A DNA stretch of 42,829 nucleotides from Symbiobacterium thermophilum (lineage in GTDB: Bacteria; Bacillota; Sulfobacillia; DYFQ01). Positions 16,653 to 24,450 of the stretch are shown piece by piece. Below the pieces are notes generated by a model, which was given only the letters and a program-made list of their open reading frames with translations, ran no database searches and had not been told where the DNA came from. The stretch is taken from NCBI GenBank assembly GCA_020725105.1, contig DYFQ01000025.1, positions 1 to 42,829 on the forward strand, given 5' to 3'. Made by a program: the position numbers and the translations under genes. The first letter of the stretch is position 1, and each line of letters opens with the position of its first letter.

Positions 16653-17441
16653 GTGGCCGCGACGGCCGGAGTGACTCGCTACACGGCACAGGAGATGATG
16701 ATCGTTGCCGCCGCCCGGCGGCTCCGCGACGGGGAGCGGGTGTTCGTGGGCATCGGCCTGCCCAACCTGGCCTGCAACCTGGCCAAGCGGCTCCACGCCC
16801 CGGGCATCCAGATGATCTACGAAGCCGGGGTGGTGGGCGCGCGGCCGCTGAGGCTGCCCCTTTCCATCGGCGACCCCACCCTGGTGACGGGCGCCCAGTC
16901 GGTGTGCTCCATGTTTGACGTGTTCGCCTTTTACCTGCAACGGGGCCTGGTGGACGTGGGCTTTCTCGGCGCCGCCCAGGTTGACCGGTTCGGGAACCTG
17001 AACTCGACGGTCATCGGGCCCTACGACCGGCCCAAGGTGCGGATGGGAGGCAGCGGGGGCGCCTGCGACATCGCGTGCCTGGCCCGGCGGGTGTTCGTCC
17101 TCATGCCGCACCAGATTCGCCGCTTCCCCGAGCGGGTGGACTTCGTCACCAGTCCCGGCTATCCCGGCGGCCGGGAGGGCCGCCGGGCGCTTGGCCTGCC
17201 GGACGGGGGCCCGGACACGGTCATCACCAACCTGGGCGTGCTGGGCTTCGACGAGGGCGGCGAGATGGTGCTGACGTCGGTCCACCCGGGCGTGTCCCCC
17301 GAGGACGTCCAGGCGAATACCGGCTGGCCGCTGAAAGTGGCCCCGGCGCTCGAGGTGACCCCCGAGCCCACCGACGAGGAACTGCGCCTGATCCGCGAGG
17401 AACTGGACCCCCGCGGCCTCTACCTGCGCCGGATGGAGTGA
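16653..17441 (+). CDS. CoA-transferase subunit B (GctB-like)
   Basis: The 262-residue beta subunit carries the catalytic carboxylate, most likely Glu57 in MIYEAGVVGARP, which forms the enzyme-CoA thioester. It shows VFVGIGLPNLACNLAKRLHAP, then FLGAAQVDRFGNLNSTVIG, then MGGSGGACDIA, as in GctB/CatJ-type subunits. GTG 16653 follows GGAGGTG. Its TGA overlaps the ATG of the aminotransferase gene (TGATG), so translation is coupled. Confidence 0.91.
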   Translation: MAATAGVTRYTAQEMMIVAAARRLRDGERVFVGIGLPNLACNLAKRLHAPGIQMIYEAGVVGARPLRLPLSIGDPTLVTGAQSVCSMFDVFAFYLQRGLVDVGFLGAAQVDRFGNLNSTVIGPYDRPKVRMGGSGGACDIACLARRVFVLMPHQIRRFPERVDFVTSPGYPGGREGRRALGLPDGGPDTVITNLGVLGFDEGGEMVLTSVHPGVSPEDVQANTGWPLKVAPALEVTPEPTDEELRLIREELDPRGLYLRRME

Positions 17442-18727
17442 TGGCCTTGAGCACCGTGATTGACCCGACCGTTCACCTGTCTCCGGTCACCGCCCGCGTC
17501 ACCGACCTGCCCATCGAGCGCGGGGAGGGCTCGTACCTCTACACCACCGACGGCCGGCGGCTCATCGACTTCGTGGCCGGCGTCGCCGTCCACGCCCTGG
17601 GCCACTGCCACCCGGCCGTGGTCCGGGCCGTGCGGGAACAGGCTGGCCGGCTGATGCACCTCTGCGCCAACTACGGTTATTACCCGCCCCTGGTCCAGCT
17701 GGCGGCCACCCTGGCCCGCCTCGCCCCGCCGCCCCTTGACACGGCCTTTTTCGGCAACTCGGGAGCCGAGGCCATCGAGGGCGCCATCAAGCTGGCCAGG
17801 CACGCCACCGGGCGCCCGGCCCTCATCGCCTTCAAGGGGGCCTTTCACGGCCGGACCATGGGCGCCGGGTCGCTGACGGCTTCGGGGTCCCGCTACCGGG
17901 AGGGCTACGAGCCTCTTCTGGGATCGGTGTACCACGCCACCTACCCGTACCCGCTGCGGTCGCCCCTGGGGCCCGACCCCGCCCGCGTGGTGGCCGGGGC
18001 CCTGGCCGAGCTGGACTCCCTTTTTGAACTGGTGGTTTCCCCGAAGACGGTGGCCGCCATCGTGGTGGAGCCGGTGATGGGGGAGGGAGGCTACGTCCCC
18101 GCGCCGCCGGGGTTCCTGGAGGGGCTGCGGGAGCGGTGCGACCGCCACGGGATGCTGCTGGTCTTCGACGAGATCCAGACGGGGATCGGCCGGACCGGGG
18201 CCATGTTCGCCTGCCAGCGGTACGGGGTGACCCCCGACGTCCTGGTGCTGGGGAAGGCGCTCGGGTTCGGCCTACCCATCTCGGCCGTGGTGGCATCGCG
18301 GGCGCTGCACGAGACCTGGCCCGCCGGCAAGCACGGCTCCACTTTCGGTGGCAACCCGGTGGCGGCCGCGGCGGGCCTGGCCGGGCTGGCCGTCATCGAG
18401 GCGGAGGGCCTGGTGGAGCGGGCCCGGGAACTCGGCGACGAGCTGGCCGCGCGGCTGCGGGCCCTGGCCGACCGCTTCCCCATCATCGGCGAGGTGCGGA
18501 ACCTGGGCCTGATGATCGGGGTGGAGTTCGTCGGGCCTGACGGATCGCCCAACACCGAGGCGGTCCAGCGGATCCTGCGCTACGCGCTGGAGCACGGCGT
18601 GCTCATGGTCGGCTGCGGGACTCACCGCAACGTGATCCGGTTCATGACCGCCCTCAACATCCCCCGCCACGTGCTGGACGCGGGACTTGAAGTGTTCGAG
18701 GCGGCGGTGGCCCACGCGGAGGGGTAG
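17441..18727 (+). CDS. class III PLP aminotransferase, copy 1 (GabT/acetylornithine-like)
   Basis: This 428-residue fold-type I enzyme has the PLP Lys at 272 (VLVLGKALGFGLPISAVV), FDEIQTGIGRTGAMFACQ upstream of it, FFGNSGAEAIEGAIKLAR for the phosphate pocket, and STFGGNPVAAAAGLAG. Class III enzymes transfer terminal amino groups of omega-amino acids (GABA, ornithine, lysine) or diamines. The start overlaps the CoA-transferase B stop. The M81 gene begins 2 bp after its stop. Next to LysDH-like enzymes it fits terminal-amine catabolism, but that is context, not proof. Confidence 0.92.
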   Translation: MALSTVIDPTVHLSPVTARVTDLPIERGEGSYLYTTDGRRLIDFVAGVAVHALGHCHPAVVRAVREQAGRLMHLCANYGYYPPLVQLAATLARLAPPPLDTAFFGNSGAEAIEGAIKLARHATGRPALIAFKGAFHGRTMGAGSLTASGSRYREGYEPLLGSVYHATYPYPLRSPLGPDPARVVAGALAELDSLFELVVSPKTVAAIVVEPVMGEGGYVPAPPGFLEGLRERCDRHGMLLVFDEIQTGIGRTGAMFACQRYGVTPDVLVLGKALGFGLPISAVVASRALHETWPAGKHGSTFGGNPVAAAAGLAGLAVIEAEGLVERARELGDELAARLRALADRFPIIGEVRNLGLMIGVEFVGPDGSPNTEAVQRILRYALEHGVLMVGCGTHRNVIRFMTALNIPRHVLDAGLEVFEAAVAHAEG

Positions 18728-18729
18728 CA

Positions 18730-20265
18730 GTGGCCCGTCGGGTGCTGGTGGCCGAACTGAGCCACGAGAGCCACACTTTCTGCCCCCTGCTGACGGGGCT
18801 GGAGGAGTTTCACGGCCGCTGGGGGCTGGTCGTCTCGGGCTCGGACCTGGTGGACCGCTTCCGGGGCACCAACACGGTGCTGGGCGGGATGCTGGCGGGC
18901 GCCGCGGCGCGCGGGCTCGAGGTGATCCCGTCGACCAGCGCGGCGGCGTACCCCTCGGGTCCCGTCACCCGGGAAGCGTACGAGACCTTCGCCGGTCGCA
19001 TCCTGGCCGACCTGGAGGCCGCCCGGCCCGACGGCGTGCTGCTGTCGCTGCACGGCGCCATGGTGGCCGGCGGTTACCCTGACCCCGAGGCCGACCTGCT
19101 GGCCCGGGTACGGGGGGCGGTCGGCCCGCGGGTCCCCGTGGTGGCCGTCCTGGACCTGCACGCCAACGTCTCGCAGGCCATGGTCGACGCGGCCGACCTG
19201 CTCCTGGGCTACAACACCTACCCCCACGTGGACACCGGCGAGCGGGGCGAGGAGGCCGCTCGCTGGCTCGCCGCCATCCTGGCCGGCCGGGTCCGGCCCG
19301 TCCGACACCTGGTCAGGCCCCCGGCCTTGCTGGTCAGCATGAACATGCGGACCGACGCCGGCCCCATGGCCGAGCTCTTTGAGCTGGCCCGGGCGGCCGA
19401 GGGCCGGCCGGGGGTCATGGACGTCTCCCTGTTCGGTGGCTTCCCCTACGCCGACGTTCCGGAGGCGGGCTGCGCGGTGGTCTGCGCCGCGGACGGAGAC
19501 CGCGACCTTGCCCGGCGGGTGGCTGCCCGGCTGGCGGGGGAGCTGTGGGCCCGGCGGGAACGGTTTGCGGCCAGCCTGCCGGGACCCGAGGCGGCGCTCC
19601 GGCTGGCCATGCGGGCCCCCGAGGGTCCGGTGGCCCTGGCGGACGTGGCCGACAATCCCGCCAGCGGCGGGGCCGGCGACACGCCGGAACTCCTGCGGGC
19701 GGCGCTGCGGCTGGGGGTGCCCGACGCCCTGGCCGCGCTGTACTACGACCCGGAGACGGTGGCCCTGGCCGACCGGCTGGGGGTTGGCGCCGAGGGCGAT
19801 TTCCTCATTGGCGGCAAGGTGTACCCGGCCCACGGACCGCCGGTGGAGGTCAGGGCCCGGGTCCGACGCCTGTCCGACGGGCGGTTCACCAACCGCGGCC
19901 CCATGGGCCGAGGCGTTGGGGTGGACCTCGGCCGGACGGCGGTCCTGACGGTGCTGGGCGGGCCGGGAGTCGCCTCGCCGCCCGGCGGGGTCGACGTGGT
20001 CGTCGCCAGGAGCCGGATGTCCACCAACGACCCCGAGCTTTTCCGGGTACTCGGCCTGGAGCCGACCGCCCGGCGGCTTTTGCTGCTCAAGGCCAAGGGC
20101 CACTTCCGGGCGGCGTTCGACCCCATTGTGAGACAGATCATCGACGTGGACGCACCGGGCTTCGCCAGCCTGGACCTGAACCGCTTCGAGTACCGGCACG
20201 TCCGGCGGCCCGTGTTCCCGCTGGACCCCGTGGACTGGCAGCCTCCGGCGCCCGCCACCGGCTGA
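18730..20265 (+). CDS. M81 family (MlrC/microcystinase C-like) protein
   Basis: This 511-residue protein has the M81 N-terminal domain (VLVAELSHESHTFCPLLTGL, GVLLSLHGAMVAGGYPDPEA, VVAVLDLHANVSQAMVDAAD, LLGYNTYPHVDTGERG), which supplies His/Asp ligands for Zn, and the MlrC C-terminal domain from about residue 300 (LADVADNPASGGAGDTPELL, MSTNDPELFRVLGLEP). MlrC cleaves linear peptides in microcystin degradation; most homologues sit in amino acid or hydantoin-like catabolic clusters with unknown substrates. GTG 18730 lies after GGAGGGG. Its neighbours on both sides are class III aminotransferases. Confidence 0.9.
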   Translation: MARRVLVAELSHESHTFCPLLTGLEEFHGRWGLVVSGSDLVDRFRGTNTVLGGMLAGAAARGLEVIPSTSAAAYPSGPVTREAYETFAGRILADLEAARPDGVLLSLHGAMVAGGYPDPEADLLARVRGAVGPRVPVVAVLDLHANVSQAMVDAADLLLGYNTYPHVDTGERGEEAARWLAAILAGRVRPVRHLVRPPALLVSMNMRTDAGPMAELFELARAAEGRPGVMDVSLFGGFPYADVPEAGCAVVCAADGDRDLARRVAARLAGELWARRERFAASLPGPEAALRLAMRAPEGPVALADVADNPASGGAGDTPELLRAALRLGVPDALAALYYDPETVALADRLGVGAEGDFLIGGKVYPAHGPPVEVRARVRRLSDGRFTNRGPMGRGVGVDLGRTAVLTVLGGPGVASPPGGVDVVVARSRMSTNDPELFRVLGLEPTARRLLLLKAKGHFRAAFDPIVRQIIDVDAPGFASLDLNRFEYRHVRRPVFPLDPVDWQPPAPATG

Positions 20266-20275
20266 GGAAGGCGCG

Positions 20276-20297
20276 GGCGGCCCGCCGGCGGCCCGCC
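20276..20297 (+). repeat. 11-bp tandem repeat in the intergenic gap
   Basis: GGCGGCCCGCC occurs twice in direct succession (20276-20286 and 20287-20297), just before the ribosome binding site of the second aminotransferase. The unit is self-complementary enough to fold. It may affect translation or be incidental GC-rich sequence. Confidence 0.4.
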
Positions 20298-20314
20298 GTG
20301 AAGGAGCGACGATC

Positions 20315-21649
20315 ATGCGTCACATCTTCACCCGGAATCTGCTCAAGCGCTACCCGGTCATTACCCGGGCCGAAGGGTCGTACCTGTTCGACGAAGGGGA
20401 CCGGGCGATCCTTGACGGCTGCAGCGGCGCGGTGGTGGTGAACCTGGGCCACGGCCACCCGGAAGTGATGGCCGCCCTGGAGACCCAGGCCCGCCGGGTG
20501 ACCTTTGTCCACACGTCCCTGTTCGTGACCGACGCCCTGGCCGAGGCGTCCGAGGCGCTGGCGGGGGTGCTGCCACCGGAGCTGGGGACCATCTACTTCG
20601 TCAACTCGGGATCCGAGGCGACGGAGACCGCCATCAAGCTGGCCCACGCTTACTGGCGAGCGGCAGGCCGCCCCGAGAAGCACCTGGTGGTGGCCCGCTG
20701 GGACAGCTACCACGGCAACACCCTGGGGGCCCTGTCGGCGTCTGGCCACCGGGCCCGGCGGGCGCCGTACGCCGAGTTGCTGCTGCCCTTCCCCCACTTC
20801 GACGCGCCGAACCTCTACCGCCGGCCCCAAGGGACCGACCCTTGCGCCTACGGCCGGGAGCGCGCGGAGCGGCTGGCGGAGGCGCTGGAAGCGGTCGGCC
20901 CGGAACGGGTGGCGGTGGTCATGGTGGAGCCGGTGGTCGGGTCGTCCCTGGCGGCCATGCCGCCGCCCGAAGGGTACCTCGCCCGGCTGGCCGAGATCTG
21001 CCGGACCTACGACGTGTTGCTGGCGGTGGATGAGGTCATGTGCGGCGCCGGCCGCACGGGGCGGTGGTTTGCCTTCCAGCACGCCGGCATCACCCCCGAC
21101 CTGGTCTGTTTCGGCAAGGGCGTGTCCAACGGGGTGACCCCGGTGGCCGGCGTGGCGGCCCACGGCCGACTGGTAGAGGCAATCCGGGCCGTGGGAGGAG
21201 GCTTCGTCCACGGCCACACCTTCGGCGGCAACCCGCTGGGCATGGCCGTGGTCCGGGCCGTGGTCGAGGTCATGGTCAGGGAGCGACTGGTGGAAGCCGT
21301 TGTCCCGCGAGGGCAGGCTCTCAGGGAACGCCTGGTCGGGCTGGCGGAGGAGTTTTCTGTCATCGGCGACGTGCGAGGCGCCGGGCTGCTCCTGGGGGTG
21401 GAACTGGTGGCCGACCCGGCGACGCGCCGGCCGTTCGCCCCCGAGGCCAACGTCACCGGGCGGCTTTCGGACCTGCTCATCGAGGAGGGCCTGGCGCTCT
21501 ACCCGTGCCCCGGCATCGCCGACGGCCGGGCGGGCGACGGGTTCATCGTGGCGCCGCCCTACACCGCCACCGACGAGGACTTCGACCGCCTGGCAGACAG
21601 CTTCCGGCGAGCCCTGAAGCGGCTGGTGCCCACCCTCAAGGCCGGCTAG
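20315..21649 (+). CDS. class III PLP aminotransferase, copy 2
   Basis: The 444-residue enzyme has PLP Lys268 in CFGKGVSNGVTPVAGV, DEVMCGAGRTGRWFAFQHAG upstream of it, FVNSGSEATETAIKLAHAYW and HGHTFGGNPLGMAV. It is diverged from copy 1 (longer N-terminus, DSYHGNTLGALSASGH in place of AFHGRTMGAGSLTASG). This resembles the YhxA/adenosylmethionine-type or beta-alanine/pyruvate group more than GabT. ATG 20315 follows GAAGGAG. Two non-identical class III transaminases in one operon suggests two amino transfers in the pathway, or one acting on a D- or beta-amino acid. Confidence 0.92.
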   Translation: MRHIFTRNLLKRYPVITRAEGSYLFDEGDRAILDGCSGAVVVNLGHGHPEVMAALETQARRVTFVHTSLFVTDALAEASEALAGVLPPELGTIYFVNSGSEATETAIKLAHAYWRAAGRPEKHLVVARWDSYHGNTLGALSASGHRARRAPYAELLLPFPHFDAPNLYRRPQGTDPCAYGRERAERLAEALEAVGPERVAVVMVEPVVGSSLAAMPPPEGYLARLAEICRTYDVLLAVDEVMCGAGRTGRWFAFQHAGITPDLVCFGKGVSNGVTPVAGVAAHGRLVEAIRAVGGGFVHGHTFGGNPLGMAVVRAVVEVMVRERLVEAVVPRGQALRERLVGLAEEFSVIGDVRGAGLLLGVELVADPATRRPFAPEANVTGRLSDLLIEEGLALYPCPGIADGRAGDGFIVAPPYTATDEDFDRLADSFRRALKRLVPTLKAG

Positions 21650-21697
21650 ACCAGGCGGCCCGGGCGCGGGCCGGGGAACCGGCGCAAGGAGGAGCAG

Positions 21698-22822
21698 ATG
21701 GCGAGGACGGAGCGCGGCGGGCGGGTGCTGCCGCTCATCTCGGTCAGAGCCAGGACTTACCGGGAGGCGGGCGAGGCCATCGGCGCCCGGTGCCGCGAGG
21801 GCATCAGCGCCCTGGTGGAGCAGGTCCGGGCGGCCCTGGCGCGCCGGGGAATCGAGTGGTCCGACCACGTGGCCGCAGTGGCCCCGTACCTGGAAGCGGG
21901 CCGGACGTTTGACCCCCGGTACGTTGAGGAACTGGAGGGGGTGGCTTCGGGCGCCGGAATCCCGTTTCCGGACCTGTTCGCCGTGGCCTGCCAGGAGGAC
22001 CCTTCGCGGGTGGCGCCCGCGCCCCGCGGGTGCACTGACTTCGTGGCGACCCCGGCGGCCACGGGCGACGGTACCGTGCTCGCCTGCCACAACGAGGACG
22101 TGGCGGCCGGCTGGGAGCCCCTGGCGGCCATTCTCCGGCTGCAGGTGGCCGACGAGCCTGAGTTCCTGGCCTCGTGCTACGCGGGGATCGTGCCCACCAC
22201 CGGCTTCAACGAGGCCGGCATCAGCCTGACCGGCAACGCCCTCGAGCCCAACGACGTGCGGGTGGGCGTCCCGAAGATCTTCGCCGTCCGGCGGGCGCTG
22301 GCCTCACGCCACCTGGGGGAAGCCTTGCGGGCGGCGGTTCCCCCCGGCCGCGCCTCCAGCTACAACAACATTCTGGCCACCTCCGACGGGCTGGCCTACA
22401 GCGTCGAAGGCTCGGCGACCGACTTCGAACTCCTCCCCCTGGAGGACGAGGGCTTCCTGGTCCACACCAACCACTACGTGGCCCCCAGGATGCGGCGCTA
22501 CGAGGCAGATCCCGCGGCCGTCTTCGGCTCGGTCATCCGCTACGACCGGGCCCGCCAGCTGGTGCGGGAGCACCTGGGCCGGTTGTCCAGGCGTACGGCC
22601 CAGGCCATCCTGGCCGACCACGCCCATGCCCCGTACAGCCTCTGCCGCCACCTGGCCGAGGGCTCCGGCACGGGCTGGCGGGGCAAGACCGTCTTCTCGG
22701 TCATCGTGGAGCTGACCCGCCTGACCCTCTGGGCCTGCTGGGGGAACCCGTGTGAAGGTGAGTTCGTGCCTTACCGCCTGGCGAGTGACGAGAAGGCCGA
22801 GACCCGGGAGGCCGGCGCTTGA
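21698..22822 (+). CDS. C45 family Ntn hydrolase (acyl-CoA:6-APA acyltransferase-like)
   Basis: This 374-residue member of the penicillin acyltransferase/C45 autoproteolytic family has the expected nucleophile Cys112 in RGCTDFVA, which becomes the N-terminus after self-cleavage between Gly111 and Cys112. Other hallmarks are ACHNEDVAAGWEPL, GIVPTTGFNEAGISLTGNAL and TSDGLAYSVEGSATDFELLP. Bacterial members are mostly amidases of unknown specificity. ATG 21698 has AAGGAGGAGC upstream. The TGA overlaps the TTG of the next gene. In this operon it may release an amino acid from an N-acyl derivative. Confidence 0.9.
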   Translation: MARTERGGRVLPLISVRARTYREAGEAIGARCREGISALVEQVRAALARRGIEWSDHVAAVAPYLEAGRTFDPRYVEELEGVASGAGIPFPDLFAVACQEDPSRVAPAPRGCTDFVATPAATGDGTVLACHNEDVAAGWEPLAAILRLQVADEPEFLASCYAGIVPTTGFNEAGISLTGNALEPNDVRVGVPKIFAVRRALASRHLGEALRAAVPPGRASSYNNILATSDGLAYSVEGSATDFELLPLEDEGFLVHTNHYVAPRMRRYEADPAAVFGSVIRYDRARQLVREHLGRLSRRTAQAILADHAHAPYSLCRHLAEGSGTGWRGKTVFSVIVELTRLTLWACWGNPCEGEFVPYRLASDEKAETREAGA

Positions 22823-24450
22823 ACTCTCACGCCGGCGACGGGGCCGGGCCCGCGGAGCTTCGCGCTGCAGGCGCCGCGCCGTGGGTCATGTTCCGCTTCG
22901 ACGGGATACCGGTGTCCGGCATCCAGGGCGAGCCCCTGGCTTTCGCCCTGTTTCGTGCGGGTCACGCCGTGCTGGGAAGGACCCTCCGCCGGGCGCTGCC
23001 CCGCGGGCTCTTCTGCGGGGCCGGCCACTGTTTCGAGTGCCGGGTTACAGTGGACGGGCAGCGGAACCGCCGGGCCTGCCTCGTCGGAGTTCGTCCCGGG
23101 CTTGATGTCAGGTCCGAGGGCGGCATGGCCGCAGTCCTATCCGGCGGGCTCCAACCGCTGCGGGCCGAGGCGTCATCTCCAGCGGAGTCCGTTGACCTGG
23201 CGGTGGTGGGTGCCGGGCCCGCCGGTCTGGCAGGGGCGGCCGCCGCGGCGCGGCCCGGCGCACGGGTGGCGATCCTCGACGAAAGACCGGGGCCCGGCGG
23301 GCGCCTGCCGTCGTTGATGCACCCCCACCCGCGCCAGCCCCCGCAGAACTGGTGGCGCGGGGCCGGGCTGGCCGGGGAACTTGTGGCCGAGGCCCGCTCG
23401 ACCGGAGTCAGGCTGCGACCCGAGACGGCGGTATGGGGCCTGGTCCCGCACGCCGGTCGCTGGCTGGTGCTGGCCGACGGCCCGGAAGGGTGCCTTGGCG
23501 TCAGCGCCAGCCGGGTGCTGGTGGCCACCGGGGCCGCCGAGACGCCCCCGCCGCTTCCGGGCTGGACTCTCCCGGGGGTCGTGACCGCCGGTGCCTGCCA
23601 GTCCCTGGTCACGGGCCATGGGATCCGGGCGGCCCGCCGGGCGCTGGTGGTGGGAGTCAATCCGCTCGGCATGGCCGCCGCCTGTCATCTTGACCTCGCC
23701 GGCGTCGAAGTGGTCGGGGTCTGCCACCCGCCCAGGACCGCATTCACGGGCCGCCTGGGGTGGCCCGGGCTCGCTCTGGCCGACCTGGTGCGGAGCGGTT
23801 CCCGCCTGGTCCTGAGCTGGCCACTGCGCCCCTTGGCCAGCCTGCTGGCCCTTGTCCAGGCGGCAGGCGCCCAGGCCGGGTGGGCAACCTGGCTGACGCC
23901 CCGCGTGGCGGTGGGCGGCGCGCGTCTGCTGGCCGACCGCGCTGCTGTCCGGCTGGAAGGGGATAGCCGCGTCCGCGAAGCGTGGCTGGCGCCGGTGACC
24001 CCGAACGGCCGGGTCGTCGGGCCGCCCGAGCGGGTGGAGGTGGACCTGGTGGTCCTGGCGGGCCGGGTCTCGCCAGTGGCGGACCTGGTGGAGCAGGCCG
24101 GCTGCGCCTTCACGGCCGTGGGGCCGTCCGGGGACCGGCTTCCCCTGGTCGGGCCCGGTCAGGAGACCTCAGCGCCCGGCCTGTACGTGGCCGGAAGCGC
24201 AGCGGGAGTAGGAAGCGCCCTGGTGGCTGTGGCGCAGGGCCGCCTGGCTGGCTTCGCGGTGGCGGCCAGCCTGGGTCACCTGGCTCCGCGGGCGGCCAGG
24301 GCGGCCATGGCAGCCGCCCGCCGGGAGCTCAACGCGGCCTGGCGCCGGACGGACCTCGGGATCGCGCCCGGAGTGTATCGGGCGGGGCGTGTCATGCCGC
24401 GGCAATGGCGGAAGTACGGGGCCTCCGAGCAGGTGACCCCCGATGGATGA
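22819..24450 (+). CDS. [2Fe-2S]-FAD oxidoreductase, HcnA-HcnB-type fusion lacking the BFD domain
   Basis: The 543-residue protein has two parts. Residues about 20-105 are a Fer2_4 ferredoxin domain with Cys66, Cys71, Cys74 and Cys87 (C-x4-C-x2-C-x12-C). Residues about 123-500 are an FAD-dependent pyridine-nucleotide-disulfide-type domain (DLAVVGAGPAGLAGAAAAA; LYVAGSAAGVGSALVAVAQG). This equals HcnA plus the FAD part of HcnB, as in sarcosine oxidase alpha or opine and hydrogen cyanide synthase complexes. The C-terminal BFD [2Fe-2S] domain normal for HcnB is absent here and instead starts the next gene. The TTG at 22819 overlaps the previous stop, with GGGAGG 7 bases upstream. It should oxidise an amino acid-like substrate together with the next protein. 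Confidence 0.88.
   Translation: MNSHAGDGAGPAELRAAGAAPWVMFRFDGIPVSGIQGEPLAFALFRAGHAVLGRTLRRALPRGLFCGAGHCFECRVTVDGQRNRRACLVGVRPGLDVRSEGGMAAVLSGGLQPLRAEASSPAESVDLAVVGAGPAGLAGAAAAARPGARVAILDERPGPGGRLPSLMHPHPRQPPQNWWRGAGLAGELVAEARSTGVRLRPETAVWGLVPHAGRWLVLADGPEGCLGVSASRVLVATGAAETPPPLPGWTLPGVVTAGACQSLVTGHGIRAARRALVVGVNPLGMAAACHLDLAGVEVVGVCHPPRTAFTGRLGWPGLALADLVRSGSRLVLSWPLRPLASLLALVQAAGAQAGWATWLTPRVAVGGARLLADRAAVRLEGDSRVREAWLAPVTPNGRVVGPPERVEVDLVVLAGRVSPVADLVEQAGCAFTAVGPSGDRLPLVGPGQETSAPGLYVAGSAAGVGSALVAVAQGRLAGFAVAASLGHLAPRAARAAMAAARRELNAAWRRTDLGIAPGVYRAGRVMPRQWRKYGASEQVTPDG

Noticed and set aside
18622-20316. 564-codon open frame on the minus strand
   Set aside because: Shadow of the M81 gene; no recognisable motif.
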